Counted from the first letter of the stretch, positions 33,760 through 43,867 are shown. The stretch is DNA of 64,000 bases from Microbacterium cremeum (GCF_015277855.1 NZ_CP063812.1:3844001-3908000), one strand, 5' to 3'. Numbers and translations are program-made. Notes: generated by a model not told the origin, from the letters alone.

Positions 33760-35151
33760 TCAGTCGAGCAGCAGCGCGGGCTCCTCGAGGATCGAGGCGA
33801 CGTCGGCGATGAACCGCGACATCCCGTCGCCGTCGATCACCCGGTGGTCGAACGACCCCGACACGGTCGTGACGAAGCGCGGGCGCACCTCGCCGTCGAC
33901 CACCCAGGGCTTCTGACGGATCGTGCCGAGCGCCACGATGCCCGACTCGCCCGGGTTGATGATGGGTGTGCCGGCGTCCATCCCGAAGACCCCGATGTTC
34001 GTGATCGTGATCGTGCCGCCCTGCTGATCGGCCGGCGTCGTCCGCCCCTCGCGCGCGGTCAGCGTGAGCTTCTCGAGCGCGCGGGCGAGATCGCGCATCG
34101 ACAGGTCCTGCGCGTCCTTGATGTTCGGCACGAGCAGGCCGCGCGGCGTCGCCGCGGCGATGCCCAGGTTGACGTACCGGCGCACGCGGATCTCGGCGCC
34201 GCCCTCGGCATCCACCCACGCGGCGTTGACCATCGGCGTGCGGCGCACCGCCCAGATGACCGCTCGCGCCATGATCAGCAGCGGCGAGACCTTGACGTCG
34301 GCGAAGTCCGGCGAGGCCTTGAGCCGCTTGACGAGCTCCATCGTGCGGGTGGCATCGACGTCTGTCCACACCGACACGTGCGGTGCGGAGTAGGCGGACT
34401 GCACCATCGCCGACGACGTGGCCTTGCGCACGCCCTTGACGGCGATCGTCTCCTCGCGGCCCGGTTCCTGAGCCTGGCGAAGGGTGGCATCGGGCACCGG
34501 CTTGGCCGGGGCGACCGCCGGGGGCCCGGCGGGCTCGCGGGCGGGCACGGGGATCGTCTCTTCGCGCACGTCGCCCCACGCGGGGGTCTCGATGTTGCGG
34601 AACACGCTCGCCTGCGACGCGTGGCGCATGACGTCGTCGCGCGTCACCTCGCCGGCGGGACCGCTCGGCTGGACCGCGGCGAGGTCGACGCCGAGGTCGC
34701 GGGCGAGCTTGCGGATCGGGGGCTTCGCGACGACGCCGACGGATGCCGCGACCCGCTGCTCCGCGGGAGCCGCGGGCTTCCTGCGCCGAGACTGCACGTG
34801 ACCCCCGGTGCCGTAACCCACGAGCACCGCGCCGTCGCCGCCGTCGCCGGAGGGGTCGCCGGGCTCGCCGTGCTCGGACTGGCCGACGGTCGTCGGGCCT
34901 GCGGCATCCGTCGTCGCGGCGATCGTGATGATCGGCGCTCCGACGTTCACGGTCTCGCCCTCGGCGGCCAGCACCTCGCCCACCGTGCCGGCGAACGGCG
35001 ACGGCAGCTCGACCAGCGACTTCGCCGTCTCGATCTCGACGAGCACGTCGTTGACCGCGACGCTGTCGCCGGGCTTCACGCGCCACTGCACGATCTCGGC
35101 CTCGGTGAGTCCCTCGCCGACGTCCGGGAGGAGGAAGGTCTGAGTGCTCAT
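33760..35151 (-). CDS. dihydrolipoamide acyltransferase (E2) of a 2-oxoacid dehydrogenase complex
   Basis: 463 aa. One lipoyl domain (1-80) with lipoyl-Lys44 in ETAKSLVE, an E3-binding domain near 155-190 ([32 protein letters not shown]) and the catalytic domain with [16 protein letters not shown] (His near 431). The linker has LRQAQEPG, encoded by a second dispersed Microbacteriaceae-type repeat (TTCCTGAGCCTGGCGAAGG, 34465-34483). It probably serves a branched-chain 2-oxoacid dehydrogenase (BkdB-like), the source of branched fatty-acid primers in this group. The E3 gene is not in the window. Confidence 0.9.
   Translation of the reverse strand: MSTQTFLLPDVGEGLTEAEIVQWRVKPGDSVAVNDVLVEIETAKSLVELPSPFAGTVGEVLAAEGETVNVGAPIITIAATTDAAGPTTVGQSEHGEPGDPSGDGGDGAVLVGYGTGGHVQSRRRKPAAPAEQRVAASVGVVAKPPIRKLARDLGVDLAAVQPSGPAGEVTRDDVMRHASQASVFRNIETPAWGDVREETIPVPAREPAGPPAVAPAKPVPDATLRQAQEPGREETIAVKGVRKATSSAMVQSAYSAPHVSVWTDVDATRTMELVKRLKASPDFADVKVSPLLIMARAVIWAVRRTPMVNAAWVDAEGGAEIRVRRYVNLGIAAATPRGLLVPNIKDAQDLSMRDLARALEKLTLTAREGRTTPADQQGGTITITNIGVFGMDAGTPIINPGESGIVALGTIRQKPWVVDGEVRPRFVTTVSGSFDHRVIDGDGMSRFIADVASILEEPALLLD
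34465..34483. repeat. second dispersed repeat type (CCTGAGCCTG) inside E2 gene
   Basis: TTCCTGAGCCTGGCGAAGG, read on the minus strand as LRQAQEPG in the E2 linker. The same core (TTCCTGAGCCTGTCGA) is within the repeat block at 36284-36339. Confidence 0.65.
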
Positions 35152-35178
35152 GTTCGGTCCCTTTCAGCCCCCGCCTGT

Positions 35179-35251
35179 CCGCGAGAGTGCAGCGGGCGGA
35201 CGAGGGGTAGGCAAGTACCCATACTCTCGTCCATCAGCTGCACTCTCGCGG
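35179..35251 (-). repeat. nested inverted repeat between E1beta and E2 genes
   Basis: Outer arms CCGCGAGAGTGCAGC / GCTGCACTCTCGCGG (15 bp) enclose inner arms GGACGAG / CTCGTCC and GGGTA / TACCC, so almost the whole 73 nt can fold on itself. It occupies the only large gap in the operon and would be transcribed; it may tune E2 expression or mRNA stability. Confidence 0.7.
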
Positions 35252-35268
35252 GAAGGAGAGGGGCACGG

Positions 35269-36357
35269 TCAGTAGGCCAGGGCGCGGTCGACGGCTTCAA
35301 GCACCCGGTCGGCGTCCGGGAGGTAGGCGCCCTCGAGCTTCGCGGCGGGGAAGGGCGTGTCGAAGCCCGACACGCGCAGCACGGGCGCCTCGAGGGCGTA
35401 GAACGCCTTCTCCATCACGGTGGCGGCGACCTCCGAGCCGAGGCTCGTGAAGCCCGGCGCCTCCTGGGCGTAGACCATCCGTCCGGTGCGGCGCACGGAG
35501 TCGAGGATCGGGCCGTAGTCGACCGGCGACAGCGACCGCAGATCGACGACCTCGCACGACGTGCCCTCGGACTCGGCGATCGACGCGGCCTGCAGCAGCG
35601 TCGTCACCATGGCGCCGTGGCCCACGAGGGTGACGTCGGTGCCGCGGCGGACGACGCGCGACGCGTGCAGCGGCAGAGCGCGCGCCGACGTGTCGACCTC
35701 GCCCTTCTGCCAGTACTTGCTCTTGGGCTCGAGGAAGATCACCGGGTCGGCCGAGGCGATCGCGTCCTGGATCATCCAGTAGCCGTCGTTCGGCGTCGAC
35801 GGGCTCACGACCCGGAGCCCGGCGGTGTGCGTGAAGTACGCCTCGGGGCTCTCCTGGTGGTGCTCGACCGCGCCGATGTGCCCGCCGTACGGGATGCGGA
35901 TGACGACGGGCATCTGCACCGCGCCCTCGTGGCGGTTGGTGATCTTGGCGAGCTGCGCCGTGATCTGGTCGAACGCGGGGAACACGAAGCCGTCGAACTG
36001 GATCTCGACGACGGGCCGGAAGCCCGCCATCGCCAGGCCGATCGCGGTCCCGACGATGCCCGACTCCGCCAGCGGCGTGTCGAGCACGCGGCGGTCTCCG
36101 AACTCGGCGACGAGCCCTTCGGTCACGCGGAAGACACCGCCGAGCTTGCCGATGTCTTCGCCCATCAGCAGCACGCGGTCGCTCGCGGCCATCGCCGCGC
36201 GCAGGCCGGCATTGATGGCGCGGCTGAACGGCATGGTCTGGACGGTGGATGCCTCGGCCCGGGCGTTTGCGGACGGCTCGGGGCGTTTCGTCTCGTCCGC
36301 GGTTCCTGAGCCTGTCGAGGTGACCTCGCTCGACGACCGGGTGGTATCGGTGCTCAC
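35269..36357 (-). CDS. 2-oxoacid dehydrogenase E1 component, beta subunit
   Basis: 362 aa. Transketolase-like pyrimidine domain (RVLLMGEDIGKLGGVFRVTEGL, TPLAESGIVGTAIGLAMAGFRPV) and C-terminal domain (VTLVGHGAMVTTLLQAA, VVDLRSLSPVDYGPILDSV). The first 40 residues (RSSSEVTSTGSGTADETKRP) are not part of the family and come from a dispersed repeat at 36284-36339. The GTG at 36357 overlaps the E1alpha stop (GTGA); a Met further in (VQTMPFSRAINAGL) would give a family-length protein. Confidence 0.9.
   Translation of the reverse strand: MSTDTTRSSSEVTSTGSGTADETKRPEPSANARAEASTVQTMPFSRAINAGLRAAMAASDRVLLMGEDIGKLGGVFRVTEGLVAEFGDRRVLDTPLAESGIVGTAIGLAMAGFRPVVEIQFDGFVFPAFDQITAQLAKITNRHEGAVQMPVVIRIPYGGHIGAVEHHQESPEAYFTHTAGLRVVSPSTPNDGYWMIQDAIASADPVIFLEPKSKYWQKGEVDTSARALPLHASRVVRRGTDVTLVGHGAMVTTLLQAASIAESEGTSCEVVDLRSLSPVDYGPILDSVRRTGRMVYAQEAPGFTSLGSEVAATVMEKAFYALEAPVLRVSGFDTPFPAAKLEGAYLPDADRVLEAVDRALAY
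36284..36339. repeat. composite dispersed repeat at the 5' end of the E1beta gene
   Basis: Starts CGTTTCGTCTCG and ends CGCTCGACGACCG like the CGGTCGTTGA family in inverse orientation. A TTCCTGAGCCTGTCGAGG segment of the second repeat family is lodged in the middle. Confidence 0.75.
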
Positions 36358-37535
36358 GATGCGCCTCCTGCGAAGGATACCTCGTAGTCGGCGAGCCACC
36401 GCCGCTGCTCGTCGATCAGGGGGTGCGCCTCGGAATACACGTGCGCGAACATGCTGTCGGCCTCGAGGCCGCCGAGTGCATTGGTGCGCGTGCGGGTGTC
36501 GTCGGCGAGGGCCTGCGACTCGGCCTCGACGTCGGCGAAGAACGCCTCCGACGCGCCCCGCGCCAAGAGGTACGCCCTCATGCGCGCGATCGGGTCGCGG
36601 CGCCGCCACGACTCCTCCTCGTCGGACGTGCGGTACTTCGTCGGGTCGTCGCTGGTGGTGTGCGCGCCGAGCCGGTAGGTCATCGCCTCGATCGCCCGCG
36701 GCCCCTGGCCCGCACGCGCCTCGTCGAGCGCCGTGCGGGTGACGGCCCAGCTCGCGAGCACGTCGTTGCCGTCGATCGGGATGCTCGGCATCCCGTATCC
36801 CTCGCCGCGCTTGTACAGCGGCGAGCGCGACTGGGTCGACACCGGCACCGAGATCGCCCACTGGTTGTTCTGCAGGAAGAACACCTCGGGGGTGCGGTAG
36901 CTGTTCGCGAAGACCATGGCCTCGTGCACGTCGCCCTGGCTGGACGCGCCGTCGCCGTAGTAGACGATGACGGCCTCGTCGCGTTCGGGGTCGCCGGTGC
37001 CGCAGCGGCCGTCGAGCGTGAGTCCCATGCCGAAGCCGGTGGCGTGGAGCGTCTGGGCGCCGAGCACGAGCGTGTAGATGTGCGTGTTGCCGTTCTTCGG
37101 GTCGAACGGGTTCCAGCCGCCGTGGGTGAGTCCGCGCATCAGCCGGATGATGTCGATCGGGTCGACGCCGCGGATCCGGGTCACGACGTGCTCGCGATAC
37201 GACGGGAAGAGGTGGTCCTGGGCTCGCGCGGCGCGCGCCGAGCCGACCTGCGCCGCCTCCTGCCCGTAGCTCGGCGGCCACAGCGCGAGCTGGCCCTGCC
37301 GCTGCAGATTGGTCGCCTGCACGTCGAACGCGCGGATGACGGCCATGTCGCGGTAGAACTGCTCGAGGTCGGCGTCGGCGAGGCCTTCGACGAGCTCGAG
37401 GTAGGGCTCGGCGGCCGGGCTCGGCGCGAACGAGCCGTCGGCCTGGAGGAAGCGGACGAGCGTGGGGGGTTCGGACGAGGTCTGTGCCGAGGGCGCCGTG
37501 GCGTCGGTCGTCACCGAATCTTCGGGCGGAGTCAC
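36354..37535 (-). CDS. 2-oxoacid dehydrogenase E1 component, alpha subunit
   Basis: 393 aa. Thiamine diphosphate-binding motif from [22 protein letters not shown] to NNQWAISVP; substrate-side [18 protein letters not shown]; regulatory-loop-like [16 protein letters not shown], which resembles the BCKDH-type E1alpha more than pyruvate dehydrogenase. GTG start overlapping the aminotransferase stop. It decarboxylates the 2-oxoacid and passes the acyl group to E2 lipoyl. Confidence 0.92.
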   Translation of the reverse strand: MTPPEDSVTTDATAPSAQTSSEPPTLVRFLQADGSFAPSPAAEPYLELVEGLADADLEQFYRDMAVIRAFDVQATNLQRQGQLALWPPSYGQEAAQVGSARAARAQDHLFPSYREHVVTRIRGVDPIDIIRLMRGLTHGGWNPFDPKNGNTHIYTLVLGAQTLHATGFGMGLTLDGRCGTGDPERDEAVIVYYGDGASSQGDVHEAMVFANSYRTPEVFFLQNNQWAISVPVSTQSRSPLYKRGEGYGMPSIPIDGNDVLASWAVTRTALDEARAGQGPRAIEAMTYRLGAHTTSDDPTKYRTSDEEESWRRRDPIARMRAYLLARGASEAFFADVEAESQALADDTRTRTNALGGLEADSMFAHVYSEAHPLIDEQRRWLADYEVSFAGGAS

Positions 37536-38653
37536 CGTTCTACGCTAGCCCGCACTCCGGGATGGCCCTCTGGGAGGTCCTTCACAACGGATGCCGCAAT
37601 CCGTAGGACCTTGTCGACAGATCCCTCTTCGCCGACCGAGATCCGGATGCCGTCACCGGCGAACGGGCGCACGATGAGGCCCGCCTCTTCGAACGCCGAC
37701 GCGAAGGTCAGCGTCTCGTCTCCACTGGGCAGCCACACGAAGTTGCCCTGCGCCTCGGGGATGTTCCAGCCGGCATCGCGGAGGGCGGCCGCCAGCCGGT
37801 CACGGCGCCCGGCGATCTCGCGCACCCGCTCGAGCAGCTCGGCCTCGGCCTCGAGGCTCGCGAGCGCAGCCTCCTCGGCGTGTGCGGTGACCGACAGCGG
37901 GATCGCGGTGCTGCGCGCCGCGTCGAGCACGCGGGGATGCCCGACGGCGTAGCCGACGCGGAGCCCCGCGAGCCCGTACGCCTTCGAGAAGGTCCGCAGG
38001 ACGACGACGTTCGCACGGCGGGGCCCACCGGGCTCGCGCAGGCCGTCGACGGCGTCGGGGTCGGTCACGAACTCGGCGTACGCCTCGTCGAGGATCACCA
38101 GGACGTCGGACGGGACGCGCTCCACGAACGCGTCGAACTCGGCCTGCGTGACGATCGGCCCCGTGGGGTTGTTGGGGCTGCATGCGATGACGGCGCGCGT
38201 GCGATCGGTGATCGCGCCGGCCATCGCGTCGAGGTCGTGGCGTGCGCCCGCGCGGAGCGGCACGTGCACCGCGGTCGCGCCGGCGACCACGGCGAGCCAG
38301 GGGTACGCCTCGAACGATCGCCACGCGTAGACGAGCTCGTCGCCCGGGCCGCACGTCGCCTGCACGAGCTGCGCGAGGATCGAGACGCTGCCCGCGCCGA
38401 TGTGGACGGCGTCGACCCCGACGCCGAACCGCGCTGCGAGGCGCTCCCGCAGGCGGGCGGCGGAGGCATCCGGATACCGGTTGAGCGCCGTGGCCGCCTG
38501 CACCCGCTCGAGCACGCCCGGCAGCGGGTCGAACGGGTTCTCGTTGCTGGAGAGCTTGAACGCCTCGGCGCCGGCCTGCCTGCCCTGCTTGTAGGGCGGC
38601 AGCGCGGCCACCTCGGGGCGCACGCGCACGGGGATCTCGGGGGCATCGGTCAC
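37532..38653 (-). CDS. HisC-like PLP aminotransferase
   Basis: 373 aa, aminotransferase class I/II fold-type I. Visible motifs: [38 protein letters not shown] Lys in [17 protein letters not shown], and [13 protein letters not shown]. Annotated homologs are histidinol-phosphate or aromatic aminotransferases. Coupling to E1alpha suggests it may supply branched-chain or aromatic 2-oxoacids to the dehydrogenase. A TAGACT -10 (38661-38666) ends 7 nt before the GTG. Confidence 0.87.
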   Translation of the reverse strand: MTDAPEIPVRVRPEVAALPPYKQGRQAGAEAFKLSSNENPFDPLPGVLERVQAATALNRYPDASAARLRERLAARFGVGVDAVHIGAGSVSILAQLVQATCGPGDELVYAWRSFEAYPWLAVVAGATAVHVPLRAGARHDLDAMAGAITDRTRAVIACSPNNPTGPIVTQAEFDAFVERVPSDVLVILDEAYAEFVTDPDAVDGLREPGGPRRANVVVLRTFSKAYGLAGLRVGYAVGHPRVLDAARSTAIPLSVTAHAEEAALASLEAEAELLERVREIAGRRDRLAAALRDAGWNIPEAQGNFVWLPSGDETLTFASAFEEAGLIVRPFAGDGIRISVGEEGSVDKVLRIAASVVKDLPEGHPGVRASVER

Positions 38654-38747
38654 GCTCCCGAGTCTACGAGCGACGACGGATGCCGCACCCCGCGCGGCAC
38701 CGGAAAACCATTGGCCGCGCTCGGGGTGCATGCCAGACTGGCGCACT

Positions 38748-39140
38748 ATGGGCTTCCTCATCCGCGTCGTGATCAACGCCTTCGCCATCTGGGTCGTGAC
38801 CCTGATCCCCGCGCTGCAGGTCTTCGTCATCCCGTTCCCGCCGGGAGAGACCCTGCAGCTGGTCCTCACGCTGCTGCTCGTCGCCGCGATCTTCGCGCTG
38901 GTCAACACCATCATCGGCACCGTCATCAAGGTGCTCGCGTTCCCGCTGTACATCCTGACGCTCGGCCTCATCGGCCTGGTCATCAACGCGTTCCTGCTGT
39001 GGCTGACCGCGTGGATCACCGGCTTCTGGAACTGGGGCCTGCGCGTCGAGGACTTCTGGTGGGGCGTCGTCGCGGCGATCATCATCTCGCTCATCAACTG
39101 GCTCTTCGGCATCATCCTGCGTCCGCGCTCGAAGAGCTGA
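38748..39140 (+). CDS. four-TM phage holin family (PF04020) membrane protein
   Basis: 130 aa with four hydrophobic helices ([80 protein letters not shown]). The internal [12 protein letters not shown] is the family hallmark. Despite the family name these are chromosomal proteins, and no phage genes lie nearby. Divergent from the aminotransferase gene. Confidence 0.85.
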   Translation: MGFLIRVVINAFAIWVVTLIPALQVFVIPFPPGETLQLVLTLLLVAAIFALVNTIIGTVIKVLAFPLYILTLGLIGLVINAFLLWLTAWITGFWNWGLRVEDFWWGVVAAIIISLINWLFGIILRPRSKS

Positions 39141-39143
39141 TGC

Positions 39144-40599
39144 TCAGCCGCGGGTCGCGGCGTACTCGGTGACCTCGACGGACTCGGCGGCGCCCAGGTC
39201 GTCGAAGACGTCGCGCAGATTGCCGACGCGCGGGTCGGTCGAGGCGTCGACGAGCGCCGCGGTCTCCGCGTAGGCGGTCATCCGGTGGCCGGGCACGGCG
39301 GCATCGGCGAGCCCGACCTCGGTGTCGGCCACGCGCTCGACGACGAAGCTGCCGGGAGCCCCGACGGCGGCGTTGTGGCCGCCGCCGGCGAGCGCCGCCA
39401 CCGGGTCGTCGGTGTGGCGCACCGTCACGCTGAGCGTGCCGGTGCCGACGTCGGCCGCGACCGGGCTGCCGAAGGTGACGAGCGTGCGCGTGTCGTACTC
39501 GCCGTCGAGCGCGAGGTGCGAGCCGATCATGGCCCCCTGCGAGTGCCCGAAGGCGTGCACGACGTCGCCCGGCTCGGCACCGGCCGCGACCAGCGCCTGC
39601 TTCGTCGCGGCGAACGACTCCGACTCGCGGCCCGTGTAGAGCTCGTGGTTCGCCTGGTTGTCCCACGGGTCGTCGCCCCCGTAGGCGAACGACTGCATGC
39701 CGGCGATGTACACCGCGAACTGCTTCGAGCCGTCGGGCATCGTGTACTTCTCGACGCGCACGCGGGAGTCCCCGGCCCCCGGCATCCGCTGCGTCACCGC
39801 GGTCAGGCTCTGCGGCGCGCCGGACGCCGCCGCCGGACGCACCGTCGTGAGGGTCACGGCGCCCGCCCGACCGGTGAGCCGCGCGTCACGGGAGAGCCGC
39901 CCCTGCCCGCCGATCCCGAGCACCGCGGCACCCGCGATCGTGCCGACGCCCATCGCGGCGCCGGTGGCGATGCCGGCGGGCCCGCCGAACTCGGCGCCCA
40001 CGACGAGCCCGCTCTCGGCGGCCTGCCGCGCGAGTTCGCCGGGCCAGTTCACCGTGCGATCGACCTCGGCCCCCAGTGCGTCGCCACGCCTCGGGGTGCT
40101 CCTGGCTCAAGCGCGTCACCCGCGCATCGAGCGCCGCCGCCCGCGCGTCGTCGCCCGCCGCGACCGCCGCGCGGTGCTCGGCGTTCAGCTCGACCAGCTC
40201 GTAGGCGATGGCCGCTTCGCGCAGCGCCGCCGCGATCCGCTCGGCCTCGGCTCTCACCTCGACCAGCCGCTGGAACAGCACCGTCACCGACGAGACCGCG
40301 TCCCACGCATGCCCGCGCAGCCCGAGCAGCACCCCGTGCGAGGTGCCGAGCCGCCGGCAGATCTCGTCGAGGTCGGCCTCGGCGGCGACGAACCGCGACG
40401 CCGCGTGCCGCAGGCTGCCGGTGTCGACGGCCACGGCTCCGCCGCCCCGGATCTCGAGCCCCGTGTCGGCTCGCGGCCAGGATTGCACCAGTCCGCTCAG
40501 CCAGTCGCCGAGGTCGCCCCGGCGACCGCCGTCGGCCCCGGGGTCGCCGCCGAGCCCGAGGTCGCCGCCGGGCTGCGGGGCAGGGCCGCCGCCGCTCAT
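39144..40599 (-). pseudogene. alpha/beta hydrolase with N-terminal helical region, apparent frameshift
   Basis: Two minus-strand frames make one protein. From the ATG at 40599 the first frame encodes a helical region (WLSGLVQSWPRADTGLEIRGG, VLFQRLVEVRAEAERIAAALREAAIAYELVELNAEHR, then LSQEHPEAW). The second continues LGAEVDRTVNWPGELARQAAESG to the stop at 39144 and carries the hydrolase nucleophile GHSQGAMIG. The switch falls at 40083-40084 (TGG then CGACGCACTG): one extra base or two missing. The frame-one ORF past this point has shadow-like Arg-rich composition. It is coupled by ATGA to the WXG100-like gene. It may be a true mutation or a sequencing error; if two genes, the second starts at ATG 40052. 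Confidence 0.7.
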
Positions 40600-40898
40600 C
40601 GGGCGCCCGCCGGGGCGAAGGCGGCCGCGTAGGCGTCGGCTTCGCGCAGCGCCGCCCGGTCACGGGCGTGACACGCATCGATCCGAGCGCTCTCGGCAAG
40701 GCACACGAGCCCTGACACCTCGCCGGCCCAGGCCTCGGCTCGCTCGTGGAAGGCGGCGGCGGCGGCGGACTGCCAGTCGGTCGCCGCGGAGAGGCCTCGC
40801 GCGGCGGCCGCGGCATCCGTCAGCCGTCCGATGACCACGGCCAGATCGCGCACGACGAGGGCCAGCTGATGCGAGACGGGGGCGGCGGGATCGTTCAC
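40596..40898 (-). CDS. WXG100-like small helical protein
   Basis: 100 aa, GTG start 6 nt after a CAGCAT -10. All-alpha, Ala-rich, with a central ATDWQSAAAAAFHERAEAWAGEV that recalls the WxG/FxxxxxxW turn of WXG100/ESAT-6-like proteins (WQS instead of WxG). Size and coupling to a larger helical-N-terminus hydrolase fit small partners of type VII secretion substrates. No secretion-machinery gene is in the window, so this is tentative. Confidence 0.65.
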   Translation of the reverse strand: MNDPAAPVSHQLALVVRDLAVVIGRLTDAAAAARGLSAATDWQSAAAAAFHERAEAWAGEVSGLVCLAESARIDACHARDRAALREADAYAAAFAPAGAR

Positions 40899-41000
40899 GC
40901 GTCCATGCTGGCGCCGGCCGCGGTGCGGCCCCGGCCGCAGCGGGAGATCTGTGCACGACGGGCGGCACCCGTGCCCTGGGGAGGAGCCGGGCGCGGGCAC

Positions 41001-41040
41001 GCGACGAGGCGCCGCCCCCGGAGGGACGGCGCCTCGTCGC
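41001..41040 (-). terminator. terminator of the secreted nuclease gene
   Basis: Perfect 14-bp arms (GCGACGAGGCGCCG and complement) with a 12-nt loop, 5 nt beyond the nuclease stop on the minus strand. Confidence 0.8.
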
Positions 41041-41045
41041 ACGGG

Positions 41046-43682
41046 TCAGGACAGGTCGAACAGGCTCTTCACGCCGACCTTGACGACCGCGGTGTCGGTG
41101 GACGTGTTGCCCGCGGCATCCGTCGCCGTCCAGGTGAACGTGTAGACCGCGCCGTTCACGGCCTTCACCTCGAACGTGCGGTCGCCGGTCTGGCGCCACT
41201 CGCCCTTGGACGTGCCCTCGACCGTCACGCCGGTGAGCTCGACCGTCACCTCGCCACCGTCGTCGGCCGCGTCGACGTGCATCTCGATCGCGCGCATCTT
41301 GTTGTTCGGCGCGAGGAGGAACGACGGGTGGGCCATCGCCTCGATGGTCGGCGGGGTGGTGTCGGGCGGCGTGAGCGCGAGCCCGACGATCACCGGGTCG
41401 TGGTCGCTCGAGCGGTAGGCGTCGGGCGCGTACAGCGCGTCCTGCGCGGGCAGCTTGAACGTCATGTCGTAGTCGATGAGGCTCGGCTCATCGGCGTTGA
41501 CGTTCCACGTCGCGGCACCGACCACCTCGTCGAGCACGTCGCCGCCGGCGAGTGCGTAGTCGAGATAGCCGAGCTGCCCGTCGAAGATGTACGAGTAGGC
41601 ATCCGTCCCGTGGAACTGCGCGAGCAGGTCGGTGTAGCCGGCGCCCGCGAGCGCCTGGATCGGGTCCTCCTGGGCGTACGCGTTCAGGTCGCCCATGATG
41701 AGCTCGCGCCCGGCGCCCTGACCCGTCGGGTCGGTGGCGAGCCAGTCCGCGAGCGCCGCGGCGGCCTGCGTGCGCACGCCGTTGCAGTTGCCCTGCCCGT
41801 TCGGGTCGGTCGGGTCGCCGACCGCGTTGCAGTCGGAGCCCTTCGACTTCAGGTGGTTCACCACGACGGTGAAGGTCGCGCCCGCCGCGTCGGTGAAGCT
41901 CTGCGTCAGGCCCGGGCGGTTGAAGGCGTCGAGCCAGCGCGCGTCCTTCGACTGGTCCATGAGCTGGAACGAGCCGGCCGGCGTCACCGAGGCGGGCTTG
42001 TAGATCAGCGCCGTCGTGATCACGTCGGTGCCGATCACGCCGGTGTCGACGTAGTCGTACGCCTCGGCGCCGAGGCGCTCGTTGAGCGCGTCGGTGAGCG
42101 CCGCGACCGCCGTGCCGTTGTTCTCGATCTCGATGAGGCCGAACACGTCGGCGTCGATCTCGGCGAGGGCGGTGACGATCTTCGCCTCCTGCCGCTCGAA
42201 CTCGGCGGCGTCGTTCGCACCGCGCGAGCCCAGCGTCGTGAAGTAGTTGAGCACGTTGAAGCTCGCGACCGTCAGGTCGCCGCCCACCTCGGGGACACCG
42301 GTGCGGGGATTGCCCGACGCGAACTGCGCACCCTCGGTCGGCTGCACGGCCCAGGTGTCGAAACGGTAGTCGAGGACGCCCGTGACGTCGGTGACGAGGT
42401 CGCCGCTGCGGAACGTGTTCGCGAGCGTGAACACCTCGCCGTTCGGGTGGATCGCCGGGTCGGGATTCTGGATGCCGCGACCGTCGTCGACGGTGATGCT
42501 CTCGGCGACGTTCTTCGCGGCGAGCTCGATCGCCGCGGTCGATCCGGCGTCGTGGAGCCCCGTCGGCTGGTACTGACGGCCGAGCGTCAGCGTGATCGTG
42601 CCGAAGCGGCCGAACTCGAACGTCTCGCCGATCGCGAGCTGCTGCGGCAGCGTCACGTACATGCCCTCCAGCGCCTCGCGCTGCGCGGTGGTCGCCGGGA
42701 GCGTCAGCACGGCGGGGGCGGGGAGCGCCTGGCCGGTCGCGCAGATCTCGACGTCGGTGGCCGAGACCTGCGTCATGCCGAAGAACTCGGTCGCCGTGCC
42801 GGCCACCGACACCACGTCGCCGGGCGCGACGGCTGCGCCACCCGGGGCGTAGACGAAGATGCCGTCGGACGTGGCGGAGTCGCCGTCGCCGGCGTCCTGG
42901 ACGTAGTAGCCGTCGAAGCCGCCGGTCTGGAAGTCGCCGACCACGACGCCCTCGATGAGGACCGCCTGGCCCGGGATGGGCGTGGCCGCCCCGGCGCCCT
43001 GCACCGATCCGATCGCGACGGGCGCGGCGTCGCAGTCCGCGCCGTCCGGGTCGGTCGGGTCAGTGGGGTCGAGCGCGCAGTCCGCGTCGTGCGCCCCGAG
43101 GCCGTCGAAGGTGTCGACCGCGAAGCCGATCCAGCCCGCCGCGGGATCGAACACGTCGGACCCGTTCGTGTCGCCGACGCACGTGTCCGGCGCACGGCGA
43201 AGCGTGTTGTCGGCGGTCGAGTTCAGGCCGGTTCCCCACTCGGCGCCGGGGTCGAATCCGATCTGCCCGACGACGTCCACGATGGCGCCGCCCTTCGCGA
43301 GCGCGACGGCGTCGTCGCCGTTGAACACGCCCGACGACGTCGTCTGGTCGGCCTGGGCGAGCACGGCGGGCACGGACGACGCGTGCGCGAGCACGAACAC
43401 GTCGTCGGGCGCGACGGTGCCCGCCAGCGGCACGGTCAGGCCCGCCGACGCCGATCCGTTGAAGTAGACCTGCAGCGAGTAGCCGGCCGCGCCGAGGTCG
43501 ACGGCGGCGGTGCTGGGGTTGTAGATCTCGATCGCCTTGTTGTTGGACGTTCCCTCGATGTACTCGCTGATCAGCAGATCGCCGGATGCCGCAGCCGCGG
43601 GCGCGGCGAAGGCCACGACTCCGGCGGCGGCGAGCGCCGCGGCGGTGAGGGCCGCGGTGAGGCGGCGGGTGGGACGGGGCAC
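41046..43682 (-). CDS. secreted ExeM/NucH-like extracellular nuclease
   Basis: 878 aa. The GTG at 43682 has AGGAGG 6 nt upstream; the signal peptide ends near AAPAAAA. Then comes a lamin-tail domain (GDLLISEYIEGTSNNKAIEIYNPS, about 35-140) and an OB-fold/YhcR-type segment (AVLIEGVVVGDFQTGGFDGYYVQD, about 235-345). The endonuclease/exonuclease/phosphatase domain from about residue 465 has LTVASFNVLNYF, IEIENNG, GDLNAYAQEDP and SSDHDPVIVGL. The last 100 residues are an Ig-like domain. It degrades extracellular DNA/RNA for nutrient recovery. No cell-wall anchor motif is seen. Confidence 0.92.
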   Translation of the reverse strand: MPRPTRRLTAALTAAALAAAGVVAFAAPAAAASGDLLISEYIEGTSNNKAIEIYNPSTAAVDLGAAGYSLQVYFNGSASAGLTVPLAGTVAPDDVFVLAHASSVPAVLAQADQTTSSGVFNGDDAVALAKGGAIVDVVGQIGFDPGAEWGTGLNSTADNTLRRAPDTCVGDTNGSDVFDPAAGWIGFAVDTFDGLGAHDADCALDPTDPTDPDGADCDAAPVAIGSVQGAGAATPIPGQAVLIEGVVVGDFQTGGFDGYYVQDAGDGDSATSDGIFVYAPGGAAVAPGDVVSVAGTATEFFGMTQVSATDVEICATGQALPAPAVLTLPATTAQREALEGMYVTLPQQLAIGETFEFGRFGTITLTLGRQYQPTGLHDAGSTAAIELAAKNVAESITVDDGRGIQNPDPAIHPNGEVFTLANTFRSGDLVTDVTGVLDYRFDTWAVQPTEGAQFASGNPRTGVPEVGGDLTVASFNVLNYFTTLGSRGANDAAEFERQEAKIVTALAEIDADVFGLIEIENNGTAVAALTDALNERLGAEAYDYVDTGVIGTDVITTALIYKPASVTPAGSFQLMDQSKDARWLDAFNRPGLTQSFTDAAGATFTVVVNHLKSKGSDCNAVGDPTDPNGQGNCNGVRTQAAAALADWLATDPTGQGAGRELIMGDLNAYAQEDPIQALAGAGYTDLLAQFHGTDAYSYIFDGQLGYLDYALAGGDVLDEVVGAATWNVNADEPSLIDYDMTFKLPAQDALYAPDAYRSSDHDPVIVGLALTPPDTTPPTIEAMAHPSFLLAPNNKMRAIEMHVDAADDGGEVTVELTGVTVEGTSKGEWRQTGDRTFEVKAVNGAVYTFTWTATDAAGNTSTDTAVVKVGVKSLFDLS

Positions 43683-43867
43683 GGATCCTCCTGGTGGGTG
43701 GAGCGGACACACGTGGGGAGGGCGTGCATGACCCTCCCCGATCCTCACAACGTAAGGGAGCGGCATCCGTCGCGGAAGACCCCGAGGAGGAGAGGACGTG
43801 AACGCCGGGTGTCGGACCGTCGCCGGCGCACTTGGGTGCTCGTGCGCGTCGCGCCAGAATGGAGCGC

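Noticed and set aside
38748..39140. Prophage remnant suggested by 'phage holin' family
   Set aside because: PF04020 proteins are ordinary chromosomal membrane proteins in actinobacteria, and no lysin, capsid, integrase or att site is nearby.
39886..40083. Continuation of the first hydrolase frame to a stop at 39886
   Set aside because: This part is Arg-rich with shadow-like composition, while the other frame carries clear hydrolase motifs; read instead as a frameshift.
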